Assembly: GCF_003590715.1 (NCBI RefSeq)
Contig: NZ_QQVY01000010.1
Location: 1 to 64,000, forward strand
Length of the DNA stretch: 64,000 nt
Direction of reading: 5' to 3'
Origin: Paracoccus sp. JM45
GTDB lineage: Bacteria; Pseudomonadota; Alphaproteobacteria; Rhodobacterales; Rhodobacteraceae
The notes under the pieces were generated by a model. It did no database searches, was not told the DNA's origin, and saw only the letters and a list, made by a program, of their open reading frames with translations. Position numbers and translations under genes: made by a program. Below, one piece after another: positions 1 through 9,116 of the stretch. Positions within the stretch are counted from its first letter, which is position 1. Each line of letters opens with the position of its first letter.

Positions 1-438
1 CGGCGCAAAAGGGGGACTCAGGCTCAGGCCATCGGACGCTCGCGTGGCGGCCTGACGACTAAAATCGTCGCGCTTGTGGATGCGCTCGGCAATCTGATCC
101 GTTTCCTATCATTGCCCGGGCAGGCACATGACACAAAAGGCGTCGCGCCTCTGATCCGTAACGTTCCCTTCGGGGCTCTTCTGGCAGACAAAGCGTTTGA
201 CGCGAACTGGCTCCTGGAAGAACTGGATGCACGTGGGGCATGCGCCGTGATCCCACCGAAATCAAACCGAAAGCAACAGCGTAACTACGACGCAGACGCT
301 TACAAGTGGCGCCATATGGTTGAAAACTACTTCGCAAAGATCAAGGAATTCCGAGGCATAGCAACACGCTATGACAAGACCGATTGCAGCTACACCGCCA
401 ATTGGAACCTCGCCGCAACCCTGATTGCTTCAAGATGA
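1..438 (+). CDS. IS5-family transposase, C-terminal part (cut by window edge)
   Basis: The reading frame is open from base 1 (a GTG at 76 is internal) to TGA at 436-438, so this is the C-terminal part of a DDE transposase whose start lies outside the window. It shows AIGRSRGGLTTK, the second catalytic Asp in LADKAFDANWL, and the late E region (MVENYFAKIKEFRG followed by ATRYDKT) typical of IS5-family transposases. The frame is uninterrupted, so the element may be intact on its left side. The terminal inverted repeat should lie just past 438, but only one end is visible and I cannot pair it. Confidence 0.85.
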   Translation, partial: RRKRGTQAQAIGRSRGGLTTKIVALVDALGNLIRFLSLPGQAHDTKGVAPLIRNVPFGALLADKAFDANWLLEELDARGACAVIPPKSNRKQQRNYDADAYKWRHMVENYFAKIKEFRGIATRYDKTDCSYTANWNLAATLIASR

Positions 439-467
439 ATGTCCACGGGCCCTAATATAGCACGTCA

Positions 468-1039
468 TTAATATGTTCTGGCCCCACACCCAAAAACCAC
501 GGTTTCCGCGATATGGATGTCGGAAAGAAAGACCTTGGTGCTTCGGTCATAGCGGTCAGCGACACGTTGCCATCTTTAATCTTCCGGACATGAACTTGAC
601 CTCGTAGCCCTTTCGATAGCGGTGCTTGTTTTATTTGTCAGGATCGGCGCGTTAATTTCGACCAAGGATTGAGGGCTTTGCGGAGCCAATCAGCGCTATA
701 TGCCCGCCCCACCAGAAGCTGGTCTGCGGTCGGAAGACTGCCACTGCAGTGCCATTGCCCCAGTATAATCGCTGAACTGACCAGCCGTCATGAAAAACAA
801 GATGGGTCGTCCTTATACATCCGATCAGAAATTTAGCCGCCCTTTTCCCGTCGATTGTAGAGCATCTTGTACAGCCCATACTGCTCGCAGAACATCACGC
901 CAGCACAAACCGTCGTGGTTAAAAAAATAATACTGCTGGAGCCTCGCGGGTCTTCAATGGCGGCACGCTTGGGTTTTTTGGGAAAATAGGGTCTTAGCCA
1001 ATCCATTTGAGTCTCGCCTATCCAATAGAGATTGCTCAT
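468..1039 (-). pseudogene. Decayed IS5-type transposase remnant
   Basis: On the minus strand, ATG at 1037-1039 opens MSNLYWIGETQMDWLRPYFP, the typical N-terminus of another IS5-group transposase, and runs to about 833 in one frame. Weaker similarity continues in a second frame. The C-terminal block (RVADRYDRSTKVFLSDIHIA) is readable at about 480-560 after an in-frame stop. The DDE core between them is missing or scrambled, so the copy is shortened, frameshifted and inactive. Its start codon overlaps the stop of rsgA (ATGA), meaning the usual IS end sequence upstream of the transposase is not where expected. Two different IS5-type fragments therefore lie side by side at 1-1039. Confidence 0.7.
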
Positions 1040-2049
1040 CTTTTTCCCCGCAGAACAGTTGTCCGGTTTCCTTTGGGGCCGGTTTGCACCGGCGTATTGG
1101 CCGTATTTTCCTCATCCAGTTTTCGCCAGCGTTCCAGACGTTCGGGCGACAGGTTGCCTGCCTTGACGGCTGCTTGTACGGCGCATCCGGGTTCATGGGC
1201 GTGTGTGCAATTCCGGAAACGGCATTGGGGGGCAAGCTCGGTTATTTCTGCAAACAGAACCTCTAGTCCTGCGGTCACGTCGCTGACGTGCAGGGTCCGC
1301 ATTCCCGGAGTGTCGATCACCCAGCCGCCGCTTGCGATCGCGTGAAGCGATCTGGCGGTTGTCGTATGCCGTCCCTTGGCGTCGCCTTCACGGATTTTGC
1401 CGGTTAGTTGCCGATCCTCGGGGGCCTTATCGGCCAGGGTGTTCAACAGCGTCGATTTGCCGACACCGGATGACCCGACCAAAGCCACGGTTTGTCCCGG
1501 GCCGCACCAAGGCAACAATGCCTGCGAGGCCTCGGGGTGTTTGGCGTTCACCAGAATAACTTCGATCCCGCGCTGCAGGTCCAGCGCGGTTGTGCGATAG
1601 GTTTCCGGATCATCGCATTTGTCAATTTTGGTCAACACGATGACGGGCGTGGTCCCTGCTTCGTTCGACAGGGCCAGATAACGTTCCAGACGGGCGGAAT
1701 TGAAATCCTCGTTGCACGAGGTGACGATGAACAGGGTGTCGACATTCGCAGCGATCAGCTGTGGCCCGCGTGCATGTTCGGTCCGGCGGCGCAGCAGGGA
1801 CGCGCGATCCAGCCTGCGTTCGGCGACGCGTGTTTCCGCATTGACCAGTGCCCAGTCCCCCACGGCATAATCGGTCGTTGTGGCATGCAGGGGCAGTTCC
1901 AGCCTGATCTGTCCGCAGCCATCCTCGGCGCTAAGGCGGGACCGGTGGACCGAGGCGATACGCATGGGGGATAGCCCCTCATCCTCGGGGGTAAGTTGCG
2001 TCTGGTAGAAGTCGGACCAGCCAAGGCCGGTAAGCTGGGGAAATATCAT
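1036..2049 (-). CDS. rsgA: Ribosome small subunit-dependent GTPase A (RsgA)
   Basis: A 337-residue circularly permuted GTPase that acts late in 30S ribosome maturation. The motif order is diagnostic: an OB-fold N-terminal region, G4 (TKID, residues 140-143), then G1 (GSSGVGKST, 192-200), G3 (DTPG, 246-249), and a C-terminal zinc knuckle (C276, C281, H283 or H285, C289). Length suits the family. It is monocistronic, with IS debris directly downstream. The stop codon overlaps the ATG of the decayed transposase, so the last few residues may have been altered by that insertion or by a later deletion. Strong call on motifs. Confidence 0.93.
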   Translation of the reverse strand: MIFPQLTGLGWSDFYQTQLTPEDEGLSPMRIASVHRSRLSAEDGCGQIRLELPLHATTTDYAVGDWALVNAETRVAERRLDRASLLRRRTEHARGPQLIAANVDTLFIVTSCNEDFNSARLERYLALSNEAGTTPVIVLTKIDKCDDPETYRTTALDLQRGIEVILVNAKHPEASQALLPWCGPGQTVALVGSSGVGKSTLLNTLADKAPEDRQLTGKIREGDAKGRHTTTARSLHAIASGGWVIDTPGMRTLHVSDVTAGLEVLFAEITELAPQCRFRNCTHAHEPGCAVQAAVKAGNLSPERLERWRKLDEENTANTPVQTGPKGNRTTVLRGKR

Positions 2050-2456
2050 CGGGTCACCTGTCTCACATGTCCTGCATGGTCATGTCATGACAGCGATGCA
2101 AGTGTTTCCTTGGCCGATGGCGGGCCTGTGCCGCCACGGATCGCAGGGCCGTCGGTGATGGTATGTCACCCGTAGGGATGGGCAATCGATTTTCAGGAAC
2201 GGCCATGAACTGTGCAGATTCTGAATCTATGGTGTCGGGGCGATTGCAAACAATGCAATTCGACTTGGCGCATGGAAGAAAACAGATGGCATAAGCGCAT
2301 TTTTACAGATTGCGCCGAAGTCAATTTTGGTACTGATGGCTGTCTTAATTTTAGTATAACTTACGGATAATAAACGGTATTGAAATAATTCTGTCTTGGG
2401 GCGTCGTTCTGTCATCCAGTTTTTTTCTTGACGTATGCGCGACGCTCGTTGCAAAA
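2050..2456. other. Intergenic region between rsgA and the smo operon
   Basis: About 400 bases between the divergent rsgA and smoE genes. The part from about 2220 to 2430 is clearly more AT-rich than the flanking coding DNA. A small minus-strand open frame at 2227-2454 has no recognisable protein character. A -35-like TTGACG lies at 2428-2433, but the matching -10 is poor, so the smo promoter is only tentatively placed here. Confidence 0.4.
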
Positions 2457-2472
2457 CTTTACTTATGTAAAG
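2457..2472. promoter_or_regulatory. Putative LacI-family operator upstream of smoE
   Basis: A perfect palindromic pair of half-sites, CTTTAC-TTAT-GTAAAG, ends just before the smoE Shine-Dalgarno (GGAGGA) and 15 bases before its ATG. A 16-base near copy (CTTTACTTAAGTCAAT) lies at 9857-9872 upstream of the fructokinase remnant. Size and symmetry suit a LacI-family operator, and the obvious candidate binder is the regulator at 7699-8790. Seen: two matching palindromes. Inferred: the assignment to that regulator. The position downstream of a likely transcription start suits repression. Confidence 0.6.
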
Positions 2473-2487
2473 GGAGGACTACCGGAA

Positions 2488-3804
2488 ATGACGTTCAAGC
2501 ATGTGCTTCTTGGGTCGACTGCCTATGCAGGGCTCATTCTTGGCTCTGCGGCTGGCGCTTCTGCTGAAGAAATCACCATTGCAACGGTGAATAACGGCGA
2601 CATGATCGTTATGCAGGAACTGGCCCCGCAGTGGGAAGAAAAAACCGGCAACACCATCAACTGGGTCGTTCTTGAGGAGAACGTCCTGCGCGAGCGTGTG
2701 ACCACCGATATCGCCACCCAGGGTGGCCAGTATGACATCATGACCATCGGGTCCTACGAAGCGCCGATTTGGGGAAAGCAGGGCTGGCTGACCGAAATGG
2801 ACGGCATCGACGGTTATGACTATGACGACCTGATCCCCGCTGTCAAAGCCGGTCTGTCCAGCGACGGCAAGCTGTTCGCGCTGCCTTTCTATGCGGAAAG
2901 CTCGTTCACGATGTACCGCACGGACCTGTTCGAGGAAGCCGGTCTGGAAATGCCGGAACAGCCGACCTATGAACAGATTGCCGAATTCGCCAAGACGCTG
3001 ACCGATAAGGACAACGAACAATACGGCATCTGCCTGCGCGGAAAGCCCGGTTGGGGCGAAAACATGGCGTTCTTCGGCACGCTGGTGAACACCAACGGCG
3101 GTGCCTGGTTCGACCAGAACTGGAACCCGCAGCTGGACCAGCAGCCCTGGGCCGACGCGCTGGATTATTATCTGGACGTCATGAACAACTACGGTCCTCC
3201 GGGCGCGACCTCGAACGGCTATAACGAAAACCAGGCGCTGTTCCAGACGGGCAAATGCGCGATGTGGATTGATGCCACCTCGGCTGCCGGTCGTGTGTTC
3301 GACCCTGCGCAGTCGGATGTTGCGGATAAGGTCGGCTTTGCTGTCGCCCCGATCGCTTCGGTCGACAAGGGCAATGCATGGTTCTGGGCATGGTCGCTGG
3401 CCATTCCGACCAGCACCAAGAAAGCCGATGTCGCAAAAGACTTCGTCGCTTGGGCCACCAGCCAAGAATATGTGAATCTGGTCGGCGAGGAAAAAGGCTG
3501 GGTTGCTGTGCCTCCGGGAACGCGCACCTCGACATATGAAAACCAGAACTATCAGGATGCAGCCCCCTTCGCTGCAACGGTTCTAAGCGCGATCCAGAAC
3601 GCCGATCCTGCTGATGCAACTGCGATGGCTGTGCCTTACACCGGCATCCAGTATGTCTCGATCCCGGAATTCCAGGGTCTGGGAACGGCTGTCGGCCAGA
3701 ACATCTCGGCGGCACTTGCGGGCCAAAGCTCGGCCGAGGATGCACTGGCGGCCTCGCAGGCCACTGCCAAGCGTGAAATGACCCGCTCGGGTTACATCAA
3801 GTAA
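2488..3804 (+). CDS. smoE: Polyol ABC transporter substrate-binding protein
   Basis: A 438-residue extracellular solute-binding protein of ABC family 1, likely the periplasmic receptor for sorbitol/mannitol. The start at 2488 is chosen over an upstream in-frame start at 2428 because it has a good GGAGGA ribosome site and opens directly into a signal peptide (MTFKHVLLGS..., cleavage likely after GASA at residue 26). The mature part begins EEITIATVNNGD and has the aromatic-rich ligand pocket expected of sugar binders. It heads smoE-smoF-smoG-smoK-smoS, the same order as the R. sphaeroides polyol operon. An operator-like palindrome lies immediately upstream and a hairpin follows it. The exact ligand is inferred from the operon. 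Confidence 0.88.
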   Translation: MTFKHVLLGSTAYAGLILGSAAGASAEEITIATVNNGDMIVMQELAPQWEEKTGNTINWVVLEENVLRERVTTDIATQGGQYDIMTIGSYEAPIWGKQGWLTEMDGIDGYDYDDLIPAVKAGLSSDGKLFALPFYAESSFTMYRTDLFEEAGLEMPEQPTYEQIAEFAKTLTDKDNEQYGICLRGKPGWGENMAFFGTLVNTNGGAWFDQNWNPQLDQQPWADALDYYLDVMNNYGPPGATSNGYNENQALFQTGKCAMWIDATSAAGRVFDPAQSDVADKVGFAVAPIASVDKGNAWFWAWSLAIPTSTKKADVAKDFVAWATSQEYVNLVGEEKGWVAVPPGTRTSTYENQNYQDAAPFAATVLSAIQNADPADATAMAVPYTGIQYVSIPEFQGLGTAVGQNISAALAGQSSAEDALAASQATAKREMTRSGYIK

Positions 3805-3830
3805 GCTTGACCTCTTTGTAGAGGACAGCG

Positions 3831-3859
3831 CGCCGCCCGATCCAAGGATCAGGGCGGCG
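3831..3859 (+). terminator. Hairpin between smoE and smoF
   Basis: An inverted repeat (CGCCGCCCGATCC against GGATCAGGGCGGCG, one bulged base) can form a strong stem in the 114-base gap between smoE and smoF. No T-run follows, so it is more likely a partial terminator or an mRNA 3' stabiliser than a full terminator. Such elements commonly let binding protein outnumber permease in ABC operons. Confidence 0.5.
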
Positions 3860-3918
3860 CAGCCACCGGCAACCGGCGAAGGGCCGCTTGTCCAACAATC
3901 GTAAAAAGGAAGCACGCG

Positions 3919-4788
3919 ATGGCAACCCGCCAGACCCAGAGCTTGGCTCGGCTCATGCGCGCACCGGCGATTATCCTGCTGTTGATCTGGATGATCGTGC
4001 CGTTGGGCATGACCCTGTATTATTCTTTCCTGAACTATAACTTGTTGAATCCGGCTGGGACCAGCTGGGCGGGTTGGTTCAACTATGTTTATTTCTACAC
4101 CGACCCCGCCTTTATGGAGTCGATCAAGAACACGCTGATTCTTGTTCTGGGCGTGCTGGCGATCACGGTCATCGGTGGTATTGCCATCGCGATGCTGATC
4201 GACAAGCCGATCTATGGTCAGGGGATCGTCCGGATCCTGACAATCTCTCCGTTCTTCGTGATGCCGCCGGTTGCCGCGCTGATATGGAAGAACATGATCA
4301 TGCATCCCAGCTATGGTGTCTTTGCTGATCTGGCGCGCTTTCTGGGCGTGTCCCCGATTGACTGGTTCGCGCAATATCCGTTGCTGTCGATTATCATCAT
4401 CGTGTCATGGCAATGGCTGCCTTTTGCCACGCTGATCCTGCTGACGTCATTGCAATCGCTGGATGGTGAACAGGTCGAAGCCGCCGAAATGGATGGCGCT
4501 GGCGCTGTCAGCCGCTTCATCTATCTAGTGCTTCCGCATATGGCCCGCGCGATGACGGTCGTGATCCTGATCCAGACCATCTTCCTGCTGGGCGTTTATG
4601 CCGAGATTCTGGTGACCACGAATGGCGGTCCCGGGAATTCGTCGACCAACCTGACCTACCTGATCTATCGCGCGGCCCGTCTGAATTTCGACGTCGGCGG
4701 AGCGGCAGCCGGTGGTATCATCGCGGTCATTCTGGCCAACTTCGTCGCCATCTTCCTGATGCGCGCCGTCGGCAAGAACTTGGATTGA
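3919..4788 (+). CDS. smoF: Polyol ABC transporter permease 1
   Basis: A 289-residue inner-membrane permease of the MalF/UgpA type, with about six hydrophobic spans beginning at residues 16-36. The cytoplasmic EAA loop that contacts the ATPase is clear (EAAEMDGAGAVSRF, in the last third). It is preceded by an AAAAAGGAAG ribosome site. It pairs with the smaller permease 13 bases downstream and with the SmoK ATPase to form the import channel. The symbol follows operon order and resemblance to the R. sphaeroides smo system. Confidence 0.87.
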   Translation: MATRQTQSLARLMRAPAIILLLIWMIVPLGMTLYYSFLNYNLLNPAGTSWAGWFNYVYFYTDPAFMESIKNTLILVLGVLAITVIGGIAIAMLIDKPIYGQGIVRILTISPFFVMPPVAALIWKNMIMHPSYGVFADLARFLGVSPIDWFAQYPLLSIIIIVSWQWLPFATLILLTSLQSLDGEQVEAAEMDGAGAVSRFIYLVLPHMARAMTVVILIQTIFLLGVYAEILVTTNGGPGNSSTNLTYLIYRAARLNFDVGGAAAGGIIAVILANFVAIFLMRAVGKNLD

Positions 4789-4800
4789 GGAGGAACACGG

Positions 4801-5625
4801 ATGGCACGCGCAGTCTCGACCCGCATCAAAATCGGATACACGGTCGCCGCATGGACGGTGGCCCTGATTATCTTCTTCCCGATCCTCTATACGGTGATCA
4901 CCAGCCTGAAGACCGAACAGGCCGCCATTTCGGGTTTCGACCTATGGCCGTCATTTTCGCTGGAAAGCTATCGGGACGTCCAATCCCAGTATAACTATTT
5001 CAAGCCGTTCATGAATTCGGTCATCTTGTCGCTTGGCTCGACCGCGCTGGCGCTGGCAGTGGCCATTCCGGCGGCATGGGCGATGGCGTTTTCGCCGACC
5101 AAGCACACCAAAGACATCCTGATGTGGATGTTGTCGACCAAGATGATGCCGGCCGTTGCCGTGCTGGTGCCGATCTATCTGATCTTCCTGCGGACCGGCC
5201 TGATGGACACGCGGATCGGTCTGACGGTCATGCTGATGCTGATCAACCTGCCGATCGTGGTGTGGATGCTGTACACCTATTTCCGCGAAATTCCGGGTGA
5301 AATTCTGGAAGCCGCGCGGATGGACGGTGCCACCCTGAAAGATGAGATCATCCATGTGCTGACGCCGATGGCCATTCCGGGCATCGCATCGACCGTGCTG
5401 TTGAACATCATTCTGGCATGGAACGAGGCTTTCTGGACGATCCAGCTGACCACGACGAATGCCGCACCCTTGTCTGCCTTCATCGCATCCTTCTCCAGCC
5501 CGCAAGGTCTGTTCTGGGCGAAACTGTCAGCCGCTTCGACGCTGGCGATTGCTCCGATCCTGATCATGGGCTGGTTCAGCCAGAAACAACTTGTCCGCGG
5601 CCTGACTTTCGGCGCGGTGAAATAA
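4801..5625 (+). CDS. smoG: Polyol ABC transporter permease 2
   Basis: A 274-residue MalG-type permease with six predicted membrane spans and the EAA loop ([14 protein letters not shown]) about two thirds along. A GAGGAGG ribosome site precedes ATG 4801. It heterodimerises with the upstream permease and couples to the ATPase encoded next. The stop is 11 bases before the ATPase start, consistent with one transcript. Confidence 0.87.
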   Translation: MARAVSTRIKIGYTVAAWTVALIIFFPILYTVITSLKTEQAAISGFDLWPSFSLESYRDVQSQYNYFKPFMNSVILSLGSTALALAVAIPAAWAMAFSPTKHTKDILMWMLSTKMMPAVAVLVPIYLIFLRTGLMDTRIGLTVMLMLINLPIVVWMLYTYFREIPGEILEAARMDGATLKDEIIHVLTPMAIPGIASTVLLNIILAWNEAFWTIQLTTTNAAPLSAFIASFSSPQGLFWAKLSAASTLAIAPILIMGWFSQKQLVRGLTFGAVK

Positions 5626-5636
5626 GGAGAAGAATG

Positions 5637-6638
5637 ATGGGAAGCATCACTCTTAAGCAGGTCCGCAAGGCATTCGGCGATATCGAGGTTATTCCGGGCG
5701 TCGATCTGGAAATCAACGAGGGCGAGTTTGTCGTCTTCGTCGGTCCTTCGGGCTGCGGTAAATCGACCCTTTTGCGTCTGATCGCAGGGCTGGAGGACGT
5801 GTCGTCGGGCCAGATCATCATTGATGGTCAGGACGTCACCTCGGCGGCACCGGCCAAGCGCAAGCTGGCGATGGTGTTCCAGTCCTATGCGCTTTATCCG
5901 CATATGTCGGTGGGCAAGAACATCGCCTTTCCGCTGAAAATGGCAAAAATGCCGGAAGAGGAACGCCAGAAGCGCGTCAACCACGCCGCCGGCATTCTTA
6001 ACCTGACCGATTATCTGGACCGCAAGCCGGGCCAGCTGTCGGGTGGCCAGCGCCAGCGTGTGGCCATCGGTCGTGCCATTGTGCGCGAACCTGCGGCCTT
6101 CCTGTTCGATGAACCGTTGTCGAACCTTGATGCCGCCTTGCGCGTGAACATGCGGGTCGAGATTTCGGAACTGCACAAGAAACTGGCCACCACCATGGTC
6201 TATGTGACGCATGATCAGGTCGAAGCCATGACCATGGCCGATAAGATCGTTGTTCTGCGCGCCGGTCGTGTCGAACAGATCGGCAGCCCGCTGGAACTGT
6301 ATCACAGCCCCGCGAACCGTTTTGTCGGCGGCTTCATCGGCAGCCCGAACATGAACTTCCTTGAAGGTCCGGCAGCCGAGGCGTTTGGCGCTCATGCCAT
6401 CGGTGTGCGTCCGGAACATTTCCTGATGTCCAAGACCGAAGGCCAGTTGCCGGGCACCGTGGGTGTGGCTGAACATCTGGGCTCGGACACCTTCCTGCAT
6501 ATCGATCTGGATGATGGCACGCATATCATCGCCCGCGCGGCTGGCGAATTCCCCATCAGTCATGGCGACCGCATCTGGCTGACGCCGGAAGAAGGCCGCG
6601 TCTATCGCTTTGACAAGGAAGGTCTGGCCATCACATGA
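5637..6638 (+). CDS. smoK: Polyol ABC transporter ATP-binding protein
   Basis: A 333-residue ABC ATPase of the MalK/UgpC type that energises polyol import. Counting from ATG 5637: Walker [10 protein letters not shown] at 36-44, Q-loop [10 protein letters not shown], signature LSGGQ at 134-138, Walker B FLFDEP at 155-160, switch His at 192, then a C-terminal OB-fold regulatory domain. Two adjacent ATGs (5634, 5637) are possible; the second gives better spacing from AAGGAGA. Its TGA overlaps the smoS ATG (ATGA), implying translational coupling. The sequence closely resembles SmoK of R. sphaeroides as I recall it. Confidence 0.92.
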   Translation: MGSITLKQVRKAFGDIEVIPGVDLEINEGEFVVFVGPSGCGKSTLLRLIAGLEDVSSGQIIIDGQDVTSAAPAKRKLAMVFQSYALYPHMSVGKNIAFPLKMAKMPEEERQKRVNHAAGILNLTDYLDRKPGQLSGGQRQRVAIGRAIVREPAAFLFDEPLSNLDAALRVNMRVEISELHKKLATTMVYVTHDQVEAMTMADKIVVLRAGRVEQIGSPLELYHSPANRFVGGFIGSPNMNFLEGPAAEAFGAHAIGVRPEHFLMSKTEGQLPGTVGVAEHLGSDTFLHIDLDDGTHIIARAAGEFPISHGDRIWLTPEEGRVYRFDKEGLAIT

Positions 6639-7408
6639 ACCGGCTGACTGGCAAATCCGCATTGATCACCGGCGCAGCCCAAGGGATCGGGCGCGGCTTT
6701 GCCGCAGCCTATATCCGCGAGGGCGCGACTGTTGCCATCGCGGATATCGATCTGGCGGCGGCCCAAGCAACCGCCGCCGAATTGGGCGATGCCGCCTATG
6801 CGGTGAAACTGGATGTCAGCAAGCAGGAAGACATCGACGCGGCCATTGCGGCGGTTGTCGAAAAGACCGGTAAGCTGGACATTCTGATCAACAATGCGGC
6901 GCTGTTTGATGCCTCGGAAACGGTGGATATCACGCGGGCCAGCTATGACCGGCTGTATGCCGTGAACGTTGCGGGCACGCTGTTCACCATGCAGGCGGCC
7001 GCCGCGCAGATGATCAAGCAGGGCCATGGCGGCAAGATCATCAATATGGCATCACAGGCCGGTCGTCGGGGCGAGGCTTTGGTCGCCGTCTATTGTTCGA
7101 CCAAGGCGGTAGTGATCAGCCTGACGCAGTCGGCGGGGCTGGATCTGATCCGCCATGGCATCAATGTAAACGCCATTGCTCCCGGTGTGGTCGATGGCGC
7201 GCATTGGAAACATGTCGATGCAATGTTTGCCAAGCTTGAAAACAAAAAGCCGGGCCAGAAAAAAGCCGAGGTCGAGGCCGGCGTTCCGGCAGGCCGCTTT
7301 GCCACGCCCGATGACCTGACCGGAATGGCCATTTTCCTCGCCTCGTCCGAGGCGGATTACATTCTGGCCCAGACCTATAATGTCGACGGCGGCCAATGGA
7401 TGAGCTGA
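6635..7408 (+). CDS. smoS: Sorbitol (polyol) dehydrogenase, SDR family
   Basis: A 257-residue short-chain dehydrogenase that oxidises D-sorbitol to fructose (and probably galactitol) with NAD+. Seen: the nucleotide fold GAAQGIG (13-19), NNAA (86-89), catalytic S140, Y153 and K157 in the YxxxK arrangement, and a C-terminus ending [10 protein letters not shown]. The sequence closely matches SmoS of R. sphaeroides, including [15 protein letters not shown]. It is translationally coupled to smoK and is the last gene of the operon. The mannitol dehydrogenase (mtlK) that follows in R. sphaeroides is missing here. Confidence 0.92.
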   Translation: MNRLTGKSALITGAAQGIGRGFAAAYIREGATVAIADIDLAAAQATAAELGDAAYAVKLDVSKQEDIDAAIAAVVEKTGKLDILINNAALFDASETVDITRASYDRLYAVNVAGTLFTMQAAAAQMIKQGHGGKIINMASQAGRRGEALVAVYCSTKAVVISLTQSAGLDLIRHGINVNAIAPGVVDGAHWKHVDAMFAKLENKKPGQKKAEVEAGVPAGRFATPDDLTGMAIFLASSEADYILAQTYNVDGGQWMS

Positions 7409-7440
7409 TATTGGCAGGTCATTCTTAGCAATTTGCCACC

Positions 7441-7473
7441 AAGGGGCATGTCGCAAATCGCGCCATGCCCTTT
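7441..7473 (+). terminator. Probable rho-independent terminator of the smo operon
   Basis: AAGGGGCATG at 7441-7450 pairs with CATGCCCTTT at 7464-7473 (ten pairs, one G-U), followed by a T-rich stretch (TTTGTTTACA). It lies 32 bases after smoS, where the polyol operon should end. The remaining sequence to 7698 shows no gene I can support. Confidence 0.65.
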
Positions 7474-7698
7474 GTTTACAGATTGGATGCTGCATTCCGA
7501 ATGTTTACGGCTCCGGCGCATAGTCTGTTTTGTGACATGATTGATAAGCAGTATTGCAACAGCGCGGGTCTTTGACGGGATATGTCAGTCGCGCCGATAC
7601 ATTATGGTGCACGTCCGGCACCTTAAGTTGCGATCTAACATCCGGCAGACACGCGTCCGGCCCAACGAGGGCTGACAATCCCCACCGGCTTTGATGCC

Positions 7699-8790
7699 TT
7701 AGGCAGAGCCGCGCAGCACAAGGGTTGGCGTCAGCAGGCATTGGTCCGGAACAATATCCTCACCCTCGATCTGGGCCAGAACGCGCATGGTCGCAAGTCG
7801 TGCGATTTCGCTGAAATCCTGCGCCACGGTCGTCAAGGGTGGTGTGGTGAAACGCGACAGCGGGTGGTCGTCATGTCCGGCGATCCGCAATGCACAATCG
7901 TCAGAGTTGCCAACTTTTACGCCTGCCTCCCATGCGGCCAGCAGGGCACCGAATGCCACGCGGTCGTTGGCGCACAGCAGGGTTCCGGGGTTCTTTCCCT
8001 CGGACAGCAGCTTTGCGACCTGTTCATGTCCGAAGCGTTCGAAATCCCAGTTGCGGCTGTCAGGTACGGGCAGCACGACGGGGTCATGACCGGCATTCCT
8101 CATCGCCTCCTCATAGGCATCACACCGCAGCTGGGCGTTGCGGTTGACCTGCGGCATGCCCAGAAAAGCGGGGGGATTGCCGGTGTCGCACAGGTAATCG
8201 ACGATCAGGCCGAACCCCTTGCGATTGTCACTGCCGACGAATGAGGCGTTTCTGGATCTGGGGCTGTCGACATAGACCACCGGAACACGGCTTTCCAGAA
8301 CCTCCAACTGGCCATCTTCACTGTTCACCCCAAGGGGGGCCACGATCGCGCCCGCGACGTTGATGGATTTGAACCGCTCGATCGCTGCGGCCTGCAATTC
8401 GGGTCGCCCGTTCGAGCTGAGAACAACCGCGAAATAGCCCGCCTGATCGGCAACCTCCTCGATCCGACGTGTCAGGGCCATATAGAAGGCATCGGCGGTG
8501 TTCGGGATGATCACCCCCAGAAACTTGCTTTTCTGGCGCTTCAGATTGACCGCGAAAATATTGGGGCGAAAACCGGAAGACTGGACCGCTTCCTCGATCA
8601 GTTCGCGGGTTTTCTTGCGGACCGAGGAAGGGTCGTTAAAGTATTTTGACACCGTTGGCCGTGACAGCCCGACGTGCAGGGCGAATTCCTCCATGGTGCG
8701 GATCGCGGTCACGGGGCCTGGGGTGTCTTTCTTGGTCAAGGGTCTTTTCCTGTCATTCGCGGTCAGTCTATGTGCTGCACGCGCGGACAT
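7699..8790 (-). CDS. LacI-family transcriptional regulator of the polyol locus
   Basis: A protein of up to 363 residues: N-terminal helix-turn-helix (MEEFALHVGLSRPTVSKYF, about residues 33-51), a hinge (RPNIFAVNLKRQKSKF), then a periplasmic-binding-protein-like effector domain with a typical LacI core. The first 25-30 residues extend beyond the usual LacI start. A TTG at 8739 preceded by AGGAAAAG is a plausible alternative start. Placed between the smo operon and the fructokinase remnant, it is the best candidate to bind the palindromes at 2457-2472 and 9857-9872. The effector is likely a polyol or fructose derivative; this is inferred. Confidence 0.88.
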   Translation of the reverse strand: MSARAAHRLTANDRKRPLTKKDTPGPVTAIRTMEEFALHVGLSRPTVSKYFNDPSSVRKKTRELIEEAVQSSGFRPNIFAVNLKRQKSKFLGVIIPNTADAFYMALTRRIEEVADQAGYFAVVLSSNGRPELQAAAIERFKSINVAGAIVAPLGVNSEDGQLEVLESRVPVVYVDSPRSRNASFVGSDNRKGFGLIVDYLCDTGNPPAFLGMPQVNRNAQLRCDAYEEAMRNAGHDPVVLPVPDSRNWDFERFGHEQVAKLLSEGKNPGTLLCANDRVAFGALLAAWEAGVKVGNSDDCALRIAGHDDHPLSRFTTPPLTTVAQDFSEIARLATMRVLAQIEGEDIVPDQCLLTPTLVLRGSA

Positions 8791-9116
8791 AGTCTTGGGT
8801 CATTTGTTCAACCGCAGCAAGCGCAAGATCGGCTGCAATGGGGGCAATTTGACCGGCCCCTATCCTTGGATAAAGACCGCCAAGGCATTGTGCAATCAGC
8901 GTTTCCGGCAATTGCGTGTCGCGCGGCAGGGCCATGGGAGCGACAACCGCTTGCGGGTGCGGCCAGATGTAAATGGAAGACCGCTGCAAGGCGCATGCGG
9001 CAATTGTCGCGTGATATATGTCGCCACAATTGGTAGGGATATCCATCCCCTGTTCCATCGTGTCGTCGGCGATGATGATATGGTCCGGCACCCCACCACC
9101 GCGCTGGCTTGGGGTA
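8768..9116 (-). pseudogene. Unrecognised coding remnant between the regulator and the kinase
   Basis: Downstream of the fructokinase stop, a minus-strand frame stays open to 8768 with plausible coding composition (for example CGDIYHATIAACALQ and LGGLYPRIGAG) but has no convincing start or ribosome site. The GLYPxI segment and the tail faintly recall the C-terminus of FGGY carbohydrate kinases. In R. sphaeroides a xylulokinase gene (xylB) belongs to the polyol operon, so this could be a kinase remnant. That is a guess: the similarity is too weak to name the gene. It overlaps the longest version of the LacI-family gene by about 20 bases. Confidence 0.3.

Noticed and set aside
2227..2454. 75-codon minus-strand open frame upstream of smoE
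   Set aside because: AT-rich, no family-like sequence, and it overlaps the expected smo promoter and operator.
7505..7741. 78-codon minus-strand frame after the smo terminator
   Set aside because: Overlaps the end of the LacI-family gene; no recognisable protein character.
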